NCBI GenBank assembly: GCA_900549555.1
Contig: UROO01000022.1
Coordinates: 1-24,880 of the forward strand
Length of the DNA stretch: 24,880 bases
Source of the DNA: an uncultured Collinsella sp.
GTDB lineage: Bacteria > Actinomycetota > Coriobacteriia > Coriobacteriales > Coriobacteriaceae
Direction: 5' to 3'
Positions within the stretch are counted from its first letter, which is position 1; the number at the start of each line of letters is the position of its first letter. The notes below the pieces were generated by a model. The model was not told the origin of the DNA and did no database searches. It was given only the letters and a program-made list of their open reading frames with translations. This document shows positions 1 through 7,193 of this stretch, in pieces. The position numbers and the translations under genes are program-made.

Positions 1-44
1 CACCCTAGAGTTCGTCGGCAGCGTCAGATGTGTATAAGAGACAG
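1..44 (+). other. Untrimmed Nextera i5 / Read 1 adapter (artefact)
   Basis: Positions 12-44 match the Nextera Read 1 transposase adapter, ending in the Tn5 mosaic end (26-44, AGATGTGTATAAGAGACAG). Positions 4-11 (CCTAGAGT) match the i5 index S516 as I recall it, and 1-3 (CAC) fit the end of the P5 segment. This is library DNA, not genome. An apparent reading frame starting at 28 inside the mosaic end gives the well-known false N-terminus MCIRDS. Confidence 0.97.
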
Positions 45-62
45 CCCTTTATCTGGTAATTG

Positions 63-84
63 GCGGGGGTTCCGCCACCCCCGC
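63..84 (+). terminator. Short GC hairpin, probable terminator of a gene cut off by the contig edge
   Basis: GCGGGGGT (63-70) pairs perfectly with ACCCCCGC (77-84) around a 6-nt loop and is followed by a short T-containing stretch (ATTTGCTTCT). It lies before the lipoprotein ribosome binding site, so it may end transcription of an upstream gene missing from the contig. Orientation is inferred. Confidence 0.45.
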
Positions 85-123
85 ATTTGCTTCTATGGGT
101 TTCGTTCGATAAAGGAGGACACC

Positions 124-966
124 ATGAAGACAACGTTCAAAAAGTCCGTACTCGCATTCCTGACATGCGTCCTGGCGCTCGCCTTTGCCCTGACGGGCTG
201 CAGCGGCGGCGGCAAAGACCCCAAGGCCAACTTCGTCGGCAGCTGGGAACTCTCAGGTGGAACCCTGGAGGGCGAAGAGCTGACCGATGAGTACATGAAG
301 ATGCTCGAGGATTTGGGTGTCCACTGCGTCCTGATTCTCGATGAGGACGGCACAGGCGCCCTCGACCTGTTCCTTGAAGTCGTCGACCTTAAATGGGAGG
401 CAAAGGACGCCACCACCGTAACCATCACCGCCGAAGACGAGTCGCACGACATGAAGCTCAAGGACGGAAAGCTCATCCTCGAAGAAGATGACGGCAATCT
501 TGTCTTTACCAAGTCTGACAAGGATCTGTCCGGCACGGTGAAGAAGGATCGCGAGGCGGCCGAGAAGGAAGAGGAGATCGATGAGGCCGTCGAAGACGAC
601 GATGTCCAGAACGTCGAAATCTCCCCCGCCGTCACCGTCGCCGATGACGATCTGTGCACCATCACCATCACCGAGAAGTTCAAGGACGACTGGGGCGACA
701 TCGGCTTTGTCGTCAACATCACCAACAAGAGCGACAAGGACCTGACCTTCTACGCTCCTTCCGGCAAGACCAACGTCAACGGCACCATGAAGGAACCCTG
801 GTTCTCGGCTCACCTGATGCCCGGCACCAACGCCACCGAGGAGTTCACGTTCTCGAGCGGCGAGCTTGACAGCCTTGACGACCTGGTCAACACGACCATC
901 GGCATCGACGCCTACCTGACCGATTCCTACGAGGACGTCGCTTCCTACACCGCGACCATCGCGTAG
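124..966 (+). CDS. Secreted lipoprotein of unknown function
   Basis: 280 residues. The N-terminus has charged residues (MKTTFKK), a hydrophobic stretch (about 8-22) and a lipobox L23-T24-G25-C26, followed by a Gly/Ser spacer. It should be exported, lipid-modified on C26 and anchored to the outer face of the membrane. Residues about 32-140 look like a small beta-rich domain opening with NFVGSWEL. A very acidic linker (about 145-170) follows, then a second beta-rich domain (about 171-280) resembling Ig-like domains of other Gram-positive lipoproteins. The start is ATG 124, preceded by AAAGGAGG (111-118); the longer frame from 28 begins inside the adapter. A strong terminator at 1018-1055 suggests a monocistronic gene. 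No enzymatic motif is visible, and I do not recognise a specific function. Confidence 0.85.
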   Translation: MKTTFKKSVLAFLTCVLALAFALTGCSGGGKDPKANFVGSWELSGGTLEGEELTDEYMKMLEDLGVHCVLILDEDGTGALDLFLEVVDLKWEAKDATTVTITAEDESHDMKLKDGKLILEEDDGNLVFTKSDKDLSGTVKKDREAAEKEEEIDEAVEDDDVQNVEISPAVTVADDDLCTITITEKFKDDWGDIGFVVNITNKSDKDLTFYAPSGKTNVNGTMKEPWFSAHLMPGTNATEEFTFSSGELDSLDDLVNTTIGIDAYLTDSYEDVASYTATIA

Positions 967-1017
967 CGACAGACACCGACAGCCGCGGATTGGCGGACAT
1001 ATCCGCGCACACCAGGC

Positions 1018-1055
1018 GGGGCCGCAGGAGTTGATCCTGCGGCCCCGTCGTTTTT
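1018..1055 (+). terminator. Intrinsic terminator of the lipoprotein gene
   Basis: A perfect 12-bp stem, GGGGCCGCAGGA (1018-1029) with TCCTGCGGCCCC (1035-1046), has a 5-nt loop and is followed by GTCGTTTTT. Confidence 0.92.
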
Positions 1056-1081
1056 ATGCCGACAGCACTGCCCATACAAGC

Positions 1082-1122
1082 AGGCCGCCCGCCGTTTTTA
1101 GATGCGAAACGGCGGGCGGCCT
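1082..1122 (-). terminator. Hairpin terminator downstream of the response regulator
   Basis: A perfect 16-bp inverted repeat, AGGCCGCCCGCCGTTT (1082-1097) and its complement (1107-1122), has a 9-nt loop. It lies between convergent genes, 36 nt past the response-regulator stop. The stem is very strong, but the T-run on the minus side is weak. It may act in both directions as a backup for the lipoprotein terminator. Confidence 0.75.
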
Positions 1123-1157
1123 ATCTTTACGGCGCCGGAGCACGGGCGGCACACCGA

Positions 1158-1781
1158 CTACGGGCGCTCCATATTGGGGACGATGCTGCCTTCGGTCACC
1201 GCATGCACGGCAAGACGCATGATGTTGTCGTAGCCGGTCTTGCTCAGGATCTCCGAGATGCGGCGCTTGATGGTACCCTCACTCATAAACAGCTCGGCCG
1301 CGATCTCACGGCGGCTCTTGCCCTCGCAGGCAAGGCGCAAAATCGACAGCTCGACATCGTCGAGTGCCGCCGTGCCCGAAAAAATGCTCTCGGGCGGCTT
1401 GGGAAACGTGCAATAGCCCGCCAGCGTGGAGCGCATCACGGCGAACAGCTCGTCGATACCGACGTTCTTGTACACAAAGCTGTCGACGCCCGCCTCGCGG
1501 GCCTGATCGACAAAGGTGATCTCGGGCATGCCGGTCATGATAATGATGCGACACTCGGGCAGCCGCTCCTTGATGCGCGCCGCCGCCACGATGCCGTTTG
1601 AATCGTGTTCGGTGCACACGTCCATCAGTATCATGTCCGGGCGCTCCTTGAGCGCGGCACCCAAGGCCTCGGAGGCATCGGCGATGGCTGAAACAACGGT
1701 CATATCGGGCTGGTCGCCAACGGAGCGCGCCAGGCTCTCGCGCAGAATGGCCTGGTCTTCGACTATAAGGACGCGAATCAT
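1158..1781 (-). CDS. NarL/FixJ (LuxR-type) response regulator
   Basis: 207 residues in two domains. The receiver domain (about 1-118) has the acidic pair E8-D9, phospho-acceptor D54 (LMDV), T83 and K105, the standard set for phosphorylation by a histidine kinase. A LuxR-type helix-turn-helix domain (about 140-195) contains REIAAELFMSEGTIKRRISE. It should be a cytoplasmic transcription factor activated by phosphorylation. It is the last gene of a three-gene operon: its ATG overlaps the in-frame TGA of the upstream kinase by 4 nt (ATGA, counted after frameshift repair), and GGAGGAG lies just upstream. Targets are unknown. Confidence 0.93.
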   Translation of the reverse strand: MIRVLIVEDQAILRESLARSVGDQPDMTVVSAIADASEALGAALKERPDMILMDVCTEHDSNGIVAAARIKERLPECRIIIMTGMPEITFVDQAREAGVDSFVYKNVGIDELFAVMRSTLAGYCTFPKPPESIFSGTAALDDVELSILRLACEGKSRREIAAELFMSEGTIKRRISEILSKTGYDNIMRLAVHAVTEGSIVPNMERP

Positions 1782-3276
1782 GAGCTTCTCCTCCGAACAG
1801 CGGCGTTGGGCGTAAGTGGAATGGATACCGTAAGCGTAAAGGGCGGGGCGGCGTGGACCTCTAGGCTGCCACCCAGATCTTGCGCGACATGTCTCATACC
1901 TGGGATACCCGTTCCCTCGCGATACGATACGGGGGCCGGGACCCGTCGTTAGAAATCGTCATGTGCGCGACGGTGCCAGCATCCGCCCCCTCCTGCCACA
2001 GGCGCACGTGGACCCGATGCGCCTGCGCATGCTTGGTGGCATTGGTCGAGGCCTCGCGGATAATCTGCAAAAATGCGGCGGCGACACGCGCATCCTCAGG
2101 CAGCGCGCCCTCAACATCGATCTGCACACTCACCAGGCCAAAAGCATGGACGATATCACCCAGCTGCTCTGCAGGCTCACTGGCACCACCACTGCGCAGG
2201 TCGGCGGCGATCGAGCGCAGCAATGGGTCAATCTGCTCGAGCGACTCGTCGTCCAGGCGCCCCTCCTCCAAATAGCGATGGAGGATGGACAGGCGCTGCC
2301 CGATCACGTCGTGCACGCGGGCACGCATGCGCAGGTAGGCCGCATTGTCGGCAACTTTTTTGACCTCTTCGATCTGGGCCTGGAGTTCTTTGCCCGCAAG
2401 CTCAAGCAGGTGATTGGCTTGCGCCAGGCGGTCGTGGACATGCGCATACTCCGTCACATCCAGCCCGATAATGCGCTCAAAGAGGCGGCCCGAAACCATA
2501 ACCTCGTCGTGCACAAATAGGCGAATCTCGGCGGGAGAAATCTCGATCACCGCGCGAGCCTCACCAAAACGGTCCAAGTTAATCCGCACACGGTTCCTGC
2601 TGCTTTCGGGCATTTGCATGCTAAGTTTGCGCAGGTCGTTCCATGTGCTGCTCATGTCGCCCAGGTCGGTGGGCATATGGAGCTCTACGAGGTTTTTGCG
2701 CATGCAGCGGTTCATGAGCAGCGGACGGCCCCTCGGGTCCAGATACAGGATGCCCACGGGAATCACGTTGATGGTCTCGATCGTCGAGAACATGGTGATA
2801 TCCTCCTGGCGGTTACGGACGTCCATCAAGAGCGCCGCGATGGAGCGGAACAGGAAGAACGCCCCCTCCGTGATAAGGACAACGGTCCACGCCGAGCCCA
2901 TGGCAAAAACCACCGGTGGTGTAACGGCGACAACAAGCAACAGTTCGGCCAGCATGACGAGGCGACGATAGTGCACCATAAGTACCACGCCATAGGCAAA
3001 GATTGCGGCATTGAGCCACAACGCTCCGCCCATTGCCCTGGCGCAAACGTCAAGCGGCGCCACCAGATACGAGCCAGACGACGCGAATAAGATGAGCGCC
3101 GAAACCACCAGGTGAAGCACAAGGCTCGCCTCGTAGGCGCAAATCACCTTACGGTTATAGGGCGAGCGGCGCGATGCGATGAGCGGGACGTGGATCGTCT
3201 GCAGGCACGCAGCCAGGGCAAAGACAACATCGAGCGCAACGATTTGGGGAAGAATGAGCGAAATCTGCATCGTCAC
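1778..3276 (-). pseudogene. Membrane sensor histidine kinase with a 1-nt frameshift near the C-terminus
   Basis: The unbroken frame runs 3276-1894 (460 codons). It has about four to five membrane segments (residues 10-150), a PAS-like region (about 165-275), a coiled coil (about 280-312), an H-box with H322 (ARVHDVIGQRLSIL) and an N-box with N411 (IIREASTNATKHA). The frame then runs out after NDGSRPP into an unrelated tail. The missing ATPase end is present one frame away: EGTGIPGMRHVAQDLGGSLE and on to a stop at 1778-1780. Adding one base in the run of five Gs at 1931-1935 rejoins both parts into 499 residues and restores the ATGA overlap with the response regulator. This is either a recent mutation or a sequence error. 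The start is GTG 3276 (overlapping the upstream TGA as GTGA) or ATG 3270. Confidence 0.88.
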
Positions 3277-5156
3277 TCACCCGCCCTCGGCATCAAGACA
3301 ATCATGTGCAGCTGGCCGGGCTCGCCCTCAAGGCGGTATGCCACGTTGCGCCCTTGCAGAGCGCTTTCGAGCTCTTGCGCAGCGAGCGTCTGCGAAAGAT
3401 CTTCATCATCGTTGGAAAAAAGCGTGGCGCGCAGCTCGACACTGCATCGGTCATGGTCGCCCAAGTGATACATAAGCGCCGGATGGTCGGTGGTGTAGGC
3501 AAAAAACGCAAAGTCATACACGCAGTCGTACAGGGCGCTTACCGTACTGGCGTGTAACGGGCGCCGTATGGCGATAATCGAGGCGCAATCGACATCGATC
3601 GTGCGCAGGTCACTTGCGAGCTCGTTGGCGATGAGCTGAATGCGGTCGCGATCAAAACCGCTCTCCCCGTGCTGTGCCAACGTGAGCGACCCCTTGCGCT
3701 TGCAATAGGCGACGAGCATCTTGGCGCGCTGCAGCATGCGGTAACGCTCGTGCGAAGACGCTTCGTCGGTCAACGGTGGCAGCGAGCCCAGCAGGTCGTA
3801 CATCTCTTCGAGCGCGCGGGCAAGCGCCTGGTCCACGTCTTGGACCAGCAAGGTCTCGGCCTCTTGATCTGCCAAATGCGTCTTAAGGTCGTAGTCGGCG
3901 GCGAGCAGCTCGTTTTGACGCTGCAGCTCCATTCGACGATGTGCCAGTTCACGGTTAAGCTCGTTGAGCTCCGACACGTCTTGGGCAAGCAGGGCCGATC
4001 CACCCAGCAGCGGAAAGGCACGGTACATCACATTGGGATCGGACGCCTCGGCAAAGGCATGGGCGCGGCCGTGCTCCTGGGTCCGCAACTCCTCGCGCAC
4101 GCCTACCGGCATTGGCTTTGACACTGGCGTGGCATAGACCTCCTGCAGGTCGCGCGTTAGGACTTTGAGGTCGAGCGGCAAGGTGTCGAAGATGCCGGCG
4201 ATGTCGTGATACGACGGAATGACACCGCAATCGAGACAGATTTCCATCGCCACCACGCACAGGACGCAATAGACGAGCGAAAAGTTGAGCCTCCATGCCC
4301 AGGGCACGCGCAACGCATACGAGACGGCAAAGAATGCGCCACCCAGCAGTACGAGCGCCGCCGTGCCCGAGAAACGCTGGATGCGAAAGGACGAGGACCG
4401 ACCAACCAGGATAAAAAAGGCCACGAAGTCAAAGGCCGTCCACACGAGGACGGCGAAATAACCCCAGCCGTACGTGTAATCGTTGCTCCAGGTGTCGCTT
4501 GAACGGTCAAAGTGGAAGACCTGCTGGTGAAAATCGTTGGTGAGCACAAATCCGATAAGCAGGATGGCCGCAATCCACAGCGCAGCGCAGTAGCGGCGCC
4601 CCAGGCGGTGTTGCTCCAGGCCCGCAAGGCGCAGGCCGCAGAGCTGGTAGAGCAGCGGAATGAGCGTCATGGGCACGTAGTACAGGTACCACAGCACGGT
4701 GGCATAGAACGGCGTGAACGACTTGTACTTGAGAATGACTTCGATCATCCACAGGGCGCAGATGGTGGCGATGGCCACAAGGCGGCGACGCAACACATAG
4801 TCCAAACAGCGCAGATAGACCGATACGCCCCAGATCGAAAATACAATTGCGGCGACAAGCAACGGGAGAGAGCTCGAGTGGACGAGCGCATCCACGACCT
4901 CTTCGGACACCTCGCTATAGGCAGGCACGGCGTTAGATAGTTTGGGGTCGAAGGCGAACAACGCCGGCAAGACTGCCAAAAGTATAAGGAACAGCGCGGT
5001 GGTGACACCGGCGATAGCAAAGACGCGGTGGCGATATGCACGGTGCGTTATACCAACCAGGAATCGCGGCATGGCGAACAGCCTGCCGCCCCTGGGATCC
5101 GCAACCGGCGCGGTCCGGGCGGCCGCGTGGCCGATATGTCGTTCGCGGGTACCCAT
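3273..5156 (-). CDS. Multi-spanning membrane sensor protein with a degenerate kinase-like C-terminus
   Basis: 627 residues. About eight hydrophobic segments lie between residues 40 and 310. They are followed by a cytoplasmic part with a PAS-like stretch (about 320-420), a strongly predicted coiled coil (about 425-470) and a terminal domain whose layout recalls a histidine kinase. I find no clear phospho-accepting H-box, no N-box and no GxG ATP lid, so it is probably catalytically inactive. It begins the signalling operon and overlaps the next kinase by 4 nt (GTGA). A reasonable role is signal perception and activation of, or pairing with, the downstream kinase. The ATG at 5156 has AAAGGG upstream; an internal ATG (MPRFLVG, residue 29) is a possible alternative. 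The function is inferred from context. Confidence 0.8.
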   Translation of the reverse strand: MGTRERHIGHAAARTAPVADPRGGRLFAMPRFLVGITHRAYRHRVFAIAGVTTALFLILLAVLPALFAFDPKLSNAVPAYSEVSEEVVDALVHSSSLPLLVAAIVFSIWGVSVYLRCLDYVLRRRLVAIATICALWMIEVILKYKSFTPFYATVLWYLYYVPMTLIPLLYQLCGLRLAGLEQHRLGRRYCAALWIAAILLIGFVLTNDFHQQVFHFDRSSDTWSNDYTYGWGYFAVLVWTAFDFVAFFILVGRSSSFRIQRFSGTAALVLLGGAFFAVSYALRVPWAWRLNFSLVYCVLCVVAMEICLDCGVIPSYHDIAGIFDTLPLDLKVLTRDLQEVYATPVSKPMPVGVREELRTQEHGRAHAFAEASDPNVMYRAFPLLGGSALLAQDVSELNELNRELAHRRMELQRQNELLAADYDLKTHLADQEAETLLVQDVDQALARALEEMYDLLGSLPPLTDEASSHERYRMLQRAKMLVAYCKRKGSLTLAQHGESGFDRDRIQLIANELASDLRTIDVDCASIIAIRRPLHASTVSALYDCVYDFAFFAYTTDHPALMYHLGDHDRCSVELRATLFSNDDEDLSQTLAAQELESALQGRNVAYRLEGEPGQLHMIVLMPRAGE

Positions 5157-5206
5157 AGTCCCTTTAGTGTACCGACAGATGGATCGAAAAAGCGGGCCGC
5201 ATGTCC

Positions 5207-5263
5207 CAAAATCCGCAGACGGCAGGGCGCCCGGTGAGCATTAACTGCTCGCCGGGCGCCCTG
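5207..5263 (-). terminator. Intrinsic terminator of the 6-phospho-beta-glucosidase gene
   Basis: An 18-bp stem, 5223-5240 with 5246-5263, has one G-T wobble and a 5-nt loop (TTAAC). On the minus strand it is followed by GGATTTTGGG, a short T-run at 5209-5212. It lies 35 nt past the stop codon. Confidence 0.8.
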
Positions 5264-5298
5264 GTCAGGAAACTCTGAAGTCGAGTGCCTCAGCTTCC

Positions 5299-6729
5299 TT
5301 AGGAAAGGTCCTCACCATTAGAAGCAATAACCTTCTTGTACCAGTCGAAGCTCTTCTTCTTGGAGCGCTTGAGGGTGCCGTTGCCCGCATCATCGCGGTC
5401 CACATAGATAAAGCCGTAGCGCTTGGACATCTCACCCGTGCCGGCCGAGACCAGGTCGATCGGGCCCCAGGTAGTGTAGCCCAGCAGGTCAACGCCATCC
5501 TCGGTCACCGCGTCGCGCATCGCGGCGATATGCTGGCGCAGGTAGTCGATACGGTAGTCGTCGTTGATGGAGCCATCCTCTTCGACAACATCCTTGGCGC
5601 CCAGACCGTTCTCGACCACAAACAGCGGCTTCTGATAACGGTCGTACAGGTCGTTAAGGGTGATGCGGAAGCCCAGCGGATCGATGGCCCAGCCCCACTG
5701 GCTCTCCTGCAGGTAGGGGTTCTTGGCGCCGGCGAAGGCGTTGCCCTGGGTGCGCTCGACATCGGGGTTATCGGCACCGGCAGAGCAGCGGGTGCTGTAG
5801 TAGCTAAAGCTGATGAAGTCGACGGTGTTGGCGGCCAGGATCTCGCGGTCCTCGTCCGTCATGCCCACATCGATGCCCAGACGCTCGAGCTTCTTGACGG
5901 CATAGGCCGGGTAGTAGCCGCGGCTCTGGACGTCGACGAAGAAGTAATTGTCCTGGTTGTCGAGCTGCGCTTGGCGCACGTCGCCCGGACGGCAGCTGTA
6001 GGGGTAGTAGCTACCTGCGGCGAGCATACAGCCGATCTTGACCTCAGGATCGATCTCGTGAGCGATCTTGGTTGCCCAAGCGCTGGCGACGAGCTCGTTG
6101 TGGGCGGCCAGGTACTCGACGGCCTCCTTGTTCTCGCCCTCCTCAAAGACCAGGCCGGCACCCATAAACGGCAGGTGCAAGATCATATTGATCTCGTTAA
6201 AGGTGAGCCAGTACTTCACCAGGCCCTTGTAGCGGGTAAAGATCGTGGTCGCGAGATTCTTGTAGAAGTCGATGAGCTTGCGGTTGCGCCAGCCGCCGTA
6301 CTCCTTGATGAGATGAATCGGGCAGTCGAAGTGCGTGATAGTCACGAGCGGCTCGATGCCGTGCGCCTGGCACTCGCGGAACACATCCTCGTAGAAGGCC
6401 AGGCCAGCCTCGTTGGGCTCGGTCTCGTCGCCGCTGGGGAAGATGCGGGTCCAAGCCAGGCTCATACGGAAGGTCTTAAAGCCCATCTCGGCAAAGAGAG
6501 CGATGTCCTCCTTGTAATGGTGGTAGAAATCGATGCCGGTCTGCGCGGGATAGTAATAGCCGTCCTCGAAGTCGAGCATCTTACGCTGGCCGGAGACCAC
6601 CGCATAGCGCTCGGGGCCGTGCGGAGCCACGTCCACGTTGGCAAGGCCGCGGCCGTCCACGTTGTAGGCGCCCTCGCACTGGTTGGCAGCCGTCGCGCCG
6701 CCCCACAGGAAGTCATTACGGAAAGCCAT
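5299..6729 (-). CDS. GH1 6-phospho-beta-glucosidase (copy 1, monocistronic)
   Basis: 476 residues, full length for glycoside hydrolase family 1. It hydrolyses phosphorylated beta-glucosides delivered by a PTS, releasing glucose 6-phosphate and an aglycone in the cytoplasm. Visible landmarks are the N-terminal FLWGGATAANQCEGA motif, acid/base E179 (TFNEIN) and nucleophile E373 (VENGLG). Near the C-terminus are WGPIDLVS and the Ser/Lys-rich SKKKSFDWYKK, both typical of phospho-specific members. A paralogue is encoded at 16163-17581; both end in ASNGEDL plus one residue. The start is ATG 6729 with GAAAGGA about 8 nt upstream. No transporter is adjacent, so it probably relies on a PTS encoded elsewhere. 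Confidence 0.94.
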   Translation of the reverse strand: MAFRNDFLWGGATAANQCEGAYNVDGRGLANVDVAPHGPERYAVVSGQRKMLDFEDGYYYPAQTGIDFYHHYKEDIALFAEMGFKTFRMSLAWTRIFPSGDETEPNEAGLAFYEDVFRECQAHGIEPLVTITHFDCPIHLIKEYGGWRNRKLIDFYKNLATTIFTRYKGLVKYWLTFNEINMILHLPFMGAGLVFEEGENKEAVEYLAAHNELVASAWATKIAHEIDPEVKIGCMLAAGSYYPYSCRPGDVRQAQLDNQDNYFFVDVQSRGYYPAYAVKKLERLGIDVGMTDEDREILAANTVDFISFSYYSTRCSAGADNPDVERTQGNAFAGAKNPYLQESQWGWAIDPLGFRITLNDLYDRYQKPLFVVENGLGAKDVVEEDGSINDDYRIDYLRQHIAAMRDAVTEDGVDLLGYTTWGPIDLVSAGTGEMSKRYGFIYVDRDDAGNGTLKRSKKKSFDWYKKVIASNGEDLS

Positions 6730-6753
6730 GCATCAATCCTTTCGCACGCTGTT

Positions 6754-6781
6754 GTCATAGGCTCAGTGTCCCTGCAAACAA
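6754..6781 (-). promoter_or_regulatory. Candidate promoter of the glucosidase gene
   Basis: On the minus strand TTGTTT (6776-6781) and TATGAC (6754-6759) are separated by 16 nt and lie just upstream of the ribosome binding site. This is a consensus match only, and no operator was recognised. Confidence 0.35.
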
Positions 6782-6876
6782 CGCGTCGCTCAACGGCAAC
6801 GGCGCAGGCCGATACTTCTTTTCGCGTGCAGGCGCCCGGCAACCACCCCGTCTGACACTTTTTGATACCCGCCTGT

Positions 6877-6919
6877 CCAAGCCGCCACAAAGGGGACAGG
6901 CACCTTTGTGGTGGCTTGG
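6877..6919. repeat. REP-like hairpin with a GGGGACAGG loop region
   Basis: The 17-bp arms 6877-6893 and 6903-6919 pair with a single mismatch around a 9-nt loop. The core ACAAAGG...CCTTTGT resembles the hairpin at 11502-11536. There is no T-run, so it is more likely a dispersed repeat than a terminator. Confidence 0.7.
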
Positions 6920-6929
6920 GCCCGGTTTG

Positions 6930-7065
6930 TCTCAATCTGTAACAGTTAGACAGCCAAAATCGGGCCTGGTGTTACAGATTGAGATTGTTCGGCCTGTCCC
7001 CTGCAGTTTGTCTAAATCTGTAACAGGTAGAGACGATTTAGCCCGCTAGATGTTACAGATCGAGA
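6930..7065. repeat. Two tandem palindromic units (ATCTGTAACA / TGTTACAGAT arms)
   Basis: Unit 1 has perfect 15-nt inverted arms, TCTCAATCTGTAACA (6930-6944) and TGTTACAGATTGAGA (6970-6984). Unit 2 has related arms at 7011-7025 and 7051-7065. The units repeat with a period of 81 nt, and each is preceded by GTTTG. Unit 2 and the right half of unit 1 recur at 8302-8416. Confidence 0.85.
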
Positions 7066-7129
7066 CAGAAGATTCTAGTCGCAGGTAATGTCGAGGTTCT
7101 TGCCGATGAGACCTACGTAGCCGCCTTCG
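6951..7129. repeat. Direct repeat copy A (179 bp) flanking the ATPase gene
   Basis: It aligns without gaps to 8302-8480 at a constant offset of 1351 nt. I count about 11 mismatches, roughly 94% identity. It contains the palindromic units and, at its right end, the last codons of a DUF4867 gene. Confidence 0.93.
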
Positions 7130-7150
7130 CCGGCGGGATATTTGACTGAA
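7075..7150 (-). pseudogene. 3' remnant of a second DUF4867 gene
   Basis: Read on the minus strand, the sequence up to the TAG at 7075-7077 encodes EGGYVGLIGKNLDIT followed by C-D-stop. The intact gene at 8426-9070 ends in the same 15 residues followed by V-D-stop. Upstream of this the frame stays open for a few codons (VKYPAG) and then enters the A/G-rich leader of the ATPase gene. The rest of the gene is absent, so this is the tail of a lost duplicate. Confidence 0.8.
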
Positions 7151-7190
7151 TAGGAAAAAAAGGAAAAAATAGGAAAAAAAGGAAAGGAGA
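7142..7190 (+). promoter_or_regulatory. A/G-rich leader of the ATPase gene with a 19-nt tandem repeat and ribosome binding site
   Basis: Two copies of a 19-nt unit opening TAGGAAAAAAAGGAAA (7151-7169 and 7170-7188; 17 of 19 positions the same) are followed by AAAGGAG before the ATG at 7194. TTGACT (7142-7147) and AAAAAT (7165-7170), 17 nt apart, could be a weak promoter. The repeat supplies several Shine-Dalgarno-like AGGA motifs. Confidence 0.5.
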
Positions 7191-7193
7191 CTT

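Larger units (their letters stand above)
6730..7193. other. 464-nt intergenic patch made largely of repeats
   Basis: From left to right this gap holds the promoter side of the glucosidase gene, a 17-bp hairpin (6877-6919), two tandem copies of a palindromic unit (6930-7065) and direct repeat copy A (6951-7129). Copy A contains a remnant of a DUF4867 gene. An A/G-rich tandem repeat and the ATPase ribosome binding site complete the gap. No intact gene is visible. Confidence 0.8.

Noticed and set aside
28..123. N-terminal extension of the lipoprotein starting with MCIRDS
   Set aside because: It begins inside the Tn5 mosaic end of the adapter; the real start at 124 has a ribosome binding site and signal peptide.
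1894..1960. Programmed -1 ribosomal frameshift in the kinase gene
   Set aside because: No standard X-XXY-YYZ slippery heptamer with a downstream stimulatory structure was recognised. A homopolymer length change is simpler.
5530..6855. 441-codon plus-strand open frame
   Set aside because: It is antisense to the glucosidase gene, has a Val/Ala/Leu-biased composition and no recognisable domain. Long antisense frames are expected in GC-rich coding DNA.
7151..7188. CRISPR-like or other array in the A/G-rich repeat
   Set aside because: Only two units, no spacers and no cas genes; it is a leader-sequence tandem repeat.
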